NCBI GenBank assembly: GCA_035301345.1
Contig: DATGUM010000045.1
Span: 1-14,325, forward strand
DNA: 14,325 bases
Source of the DNA: CALAMD01 sp035301345
GTDB taxonomy: Bacteria; Bacillota; Bacilli; Bacillales; Amphibacillaceae
Reading direction: 5' to 3'
Below are positions 13,979-14,325 of this stretch, one piece after another (position 1 is the first letter of the stretch; each line of letters starts with the position of its first letter). The translations under genes were made by a program, and so were the position numbers. The notes below the pieces were generated by a model that had not been told where the DNA came from, made no database searches, and saw only the letters and a program-made list of their open reading frames with translations.

Positions 13979-14325
13979 TTAATGATAAGGGTTTATGTGT
14001 ACGAGTACATCTTCAATTTCATGATGTGTTTCGAGCAGCGTATTACGTACGTCAACAGCAATATCATGACCTTTTTCAACGGTTATATATGGGTCGACAC
14101 TAAGTTTAATATCAACAATGACGTAACTTCCGTGTGTTCTCGCTAAAATTTCATCGATACGTTCAACGCCTGGAACTTTTAAAACGGTATAAGTGAAGCC
14201 TTTCGTATCTTCTTTGCCGAGAACCTTTTCAAGCATAACTTCGGAAGATTCTTTCGCTAGATCATAACCGACTTTAATAACGATAAATGAAACGATAATT
14301 CCAGCGACAGGGTCAGCATATAGTA
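13979..14325 (-). CDS. Cation diffusion facilitator transporter, C-terminal part (cut by window edge)
   Basis: The frame is open from the right edge (114 full codons) to TAA at 13979-13981. The first ATG inside (14236) is not the start, because conserved sequence continues upstream. The visible part begins with LYADPVAGIIVSFIVIKVGY, the final membrane helix of the CDF family with its conserved Asp-Pro. A cytoplasmic ZT-dimer-like domain follows with the family pattern of a VERIDEILARTHGSYVIVDI strand region, an amphipathic helix and a final VLVHINP strand. Such proteins export Zn, Mn, Fe or Co in exchange for protons. The metal-selecting residues of helices 2 and 5 lie outside the window, so the metal cannot be named. 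Confidence 0.9.
   Translation of the reverse strand, partial: LYADPVAGIIVSFIVIKVGYDLAKESSEVMLEKVLGKEDTKGFTYTVLKVPGVERIDEILARTHGSYVIVDIKLSVDPYITVEKGHDIAVDVRNTLLETHHEIEDVLVHINPYH

Overview
The window is a low-GC, gene-dense stretch of Firmicutes (Bacillales) type chromosome. The clues are strong AGGAGG-type ribosome binding sites, frequent TTG/GTG starts, the ydbS-ydbT pair, an OpuAC-type betaine lipoprotein, and BioY under a BirA-like operator. The two secreted lipoproteins are very rich in Asp/Glu, which fits a salt-tolerant or moderately halophilic Bacillaceae member; that is an inference and no species is named.

Layout, left to right. (1) Bases 1-62 look like the last codons of a plus-strand gene that I do not recognise. 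(2) A solitary methyl-accepting chemotaxis protein follows (340-2034). (3) A six-gene plus-strand operon (2268-8783) encodes an S66 LD-carboxypeptidase of the MccF/YkfA type and a complete Opp/Dpp peptide ABC transporter: two permeases, two ATPases and a lipoprotein peptide receptor. A promoter-like sequence and a leader with nested inverted repeats precede it, and a bidirectional terminator ends it. (4) Convergent to it is a single OpuAC-like glycine betaine/proline betaine-binding lipoprotein with no permease or ATPase beside it. (5) After a 318-base intergenic region comes a tightly coupled plus-strand operon, ydbS-ydbT-M20D amidohydrolase, ending at another bidirectional terminator. (6) On the minus strand are bioY (the biotin S component of an ECF transporter) and, cut by the right edge, the C-terminal part of a cation diffusion facilitator.

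How the genes work together. The carboxypeptidase and peptide transporter resemble in gene logic the B. subtilis dpp-ykf region: import of peptides, probably including cell-wall muropeptides, followed by trimming in the cytoplasm. The ydbST pair is known in B. subtilis as a membrane-associated defence against antimicrobial peptides; here it is translationally coupled to an amidohydrolase. bioY has a well-resolved control region: its -35 hexamer sits in the loop and stem of the upstream gene's terminator, and a BirA-type inverted repeat lies just past its -10.

I found no CRISPR array, tRNA, rRNA, insertion sequence or prophage gene, and nothing I would call a new multi-gene system. The most worthwhile leads are the operon leader at 2149-2212, the compact bioY control region, the identical C-terminal cysteine spacing in both peptide-transporter ATPases, the altered ABC signature neighbour in OppF, and the ydbST-amidohydrolase coupling.
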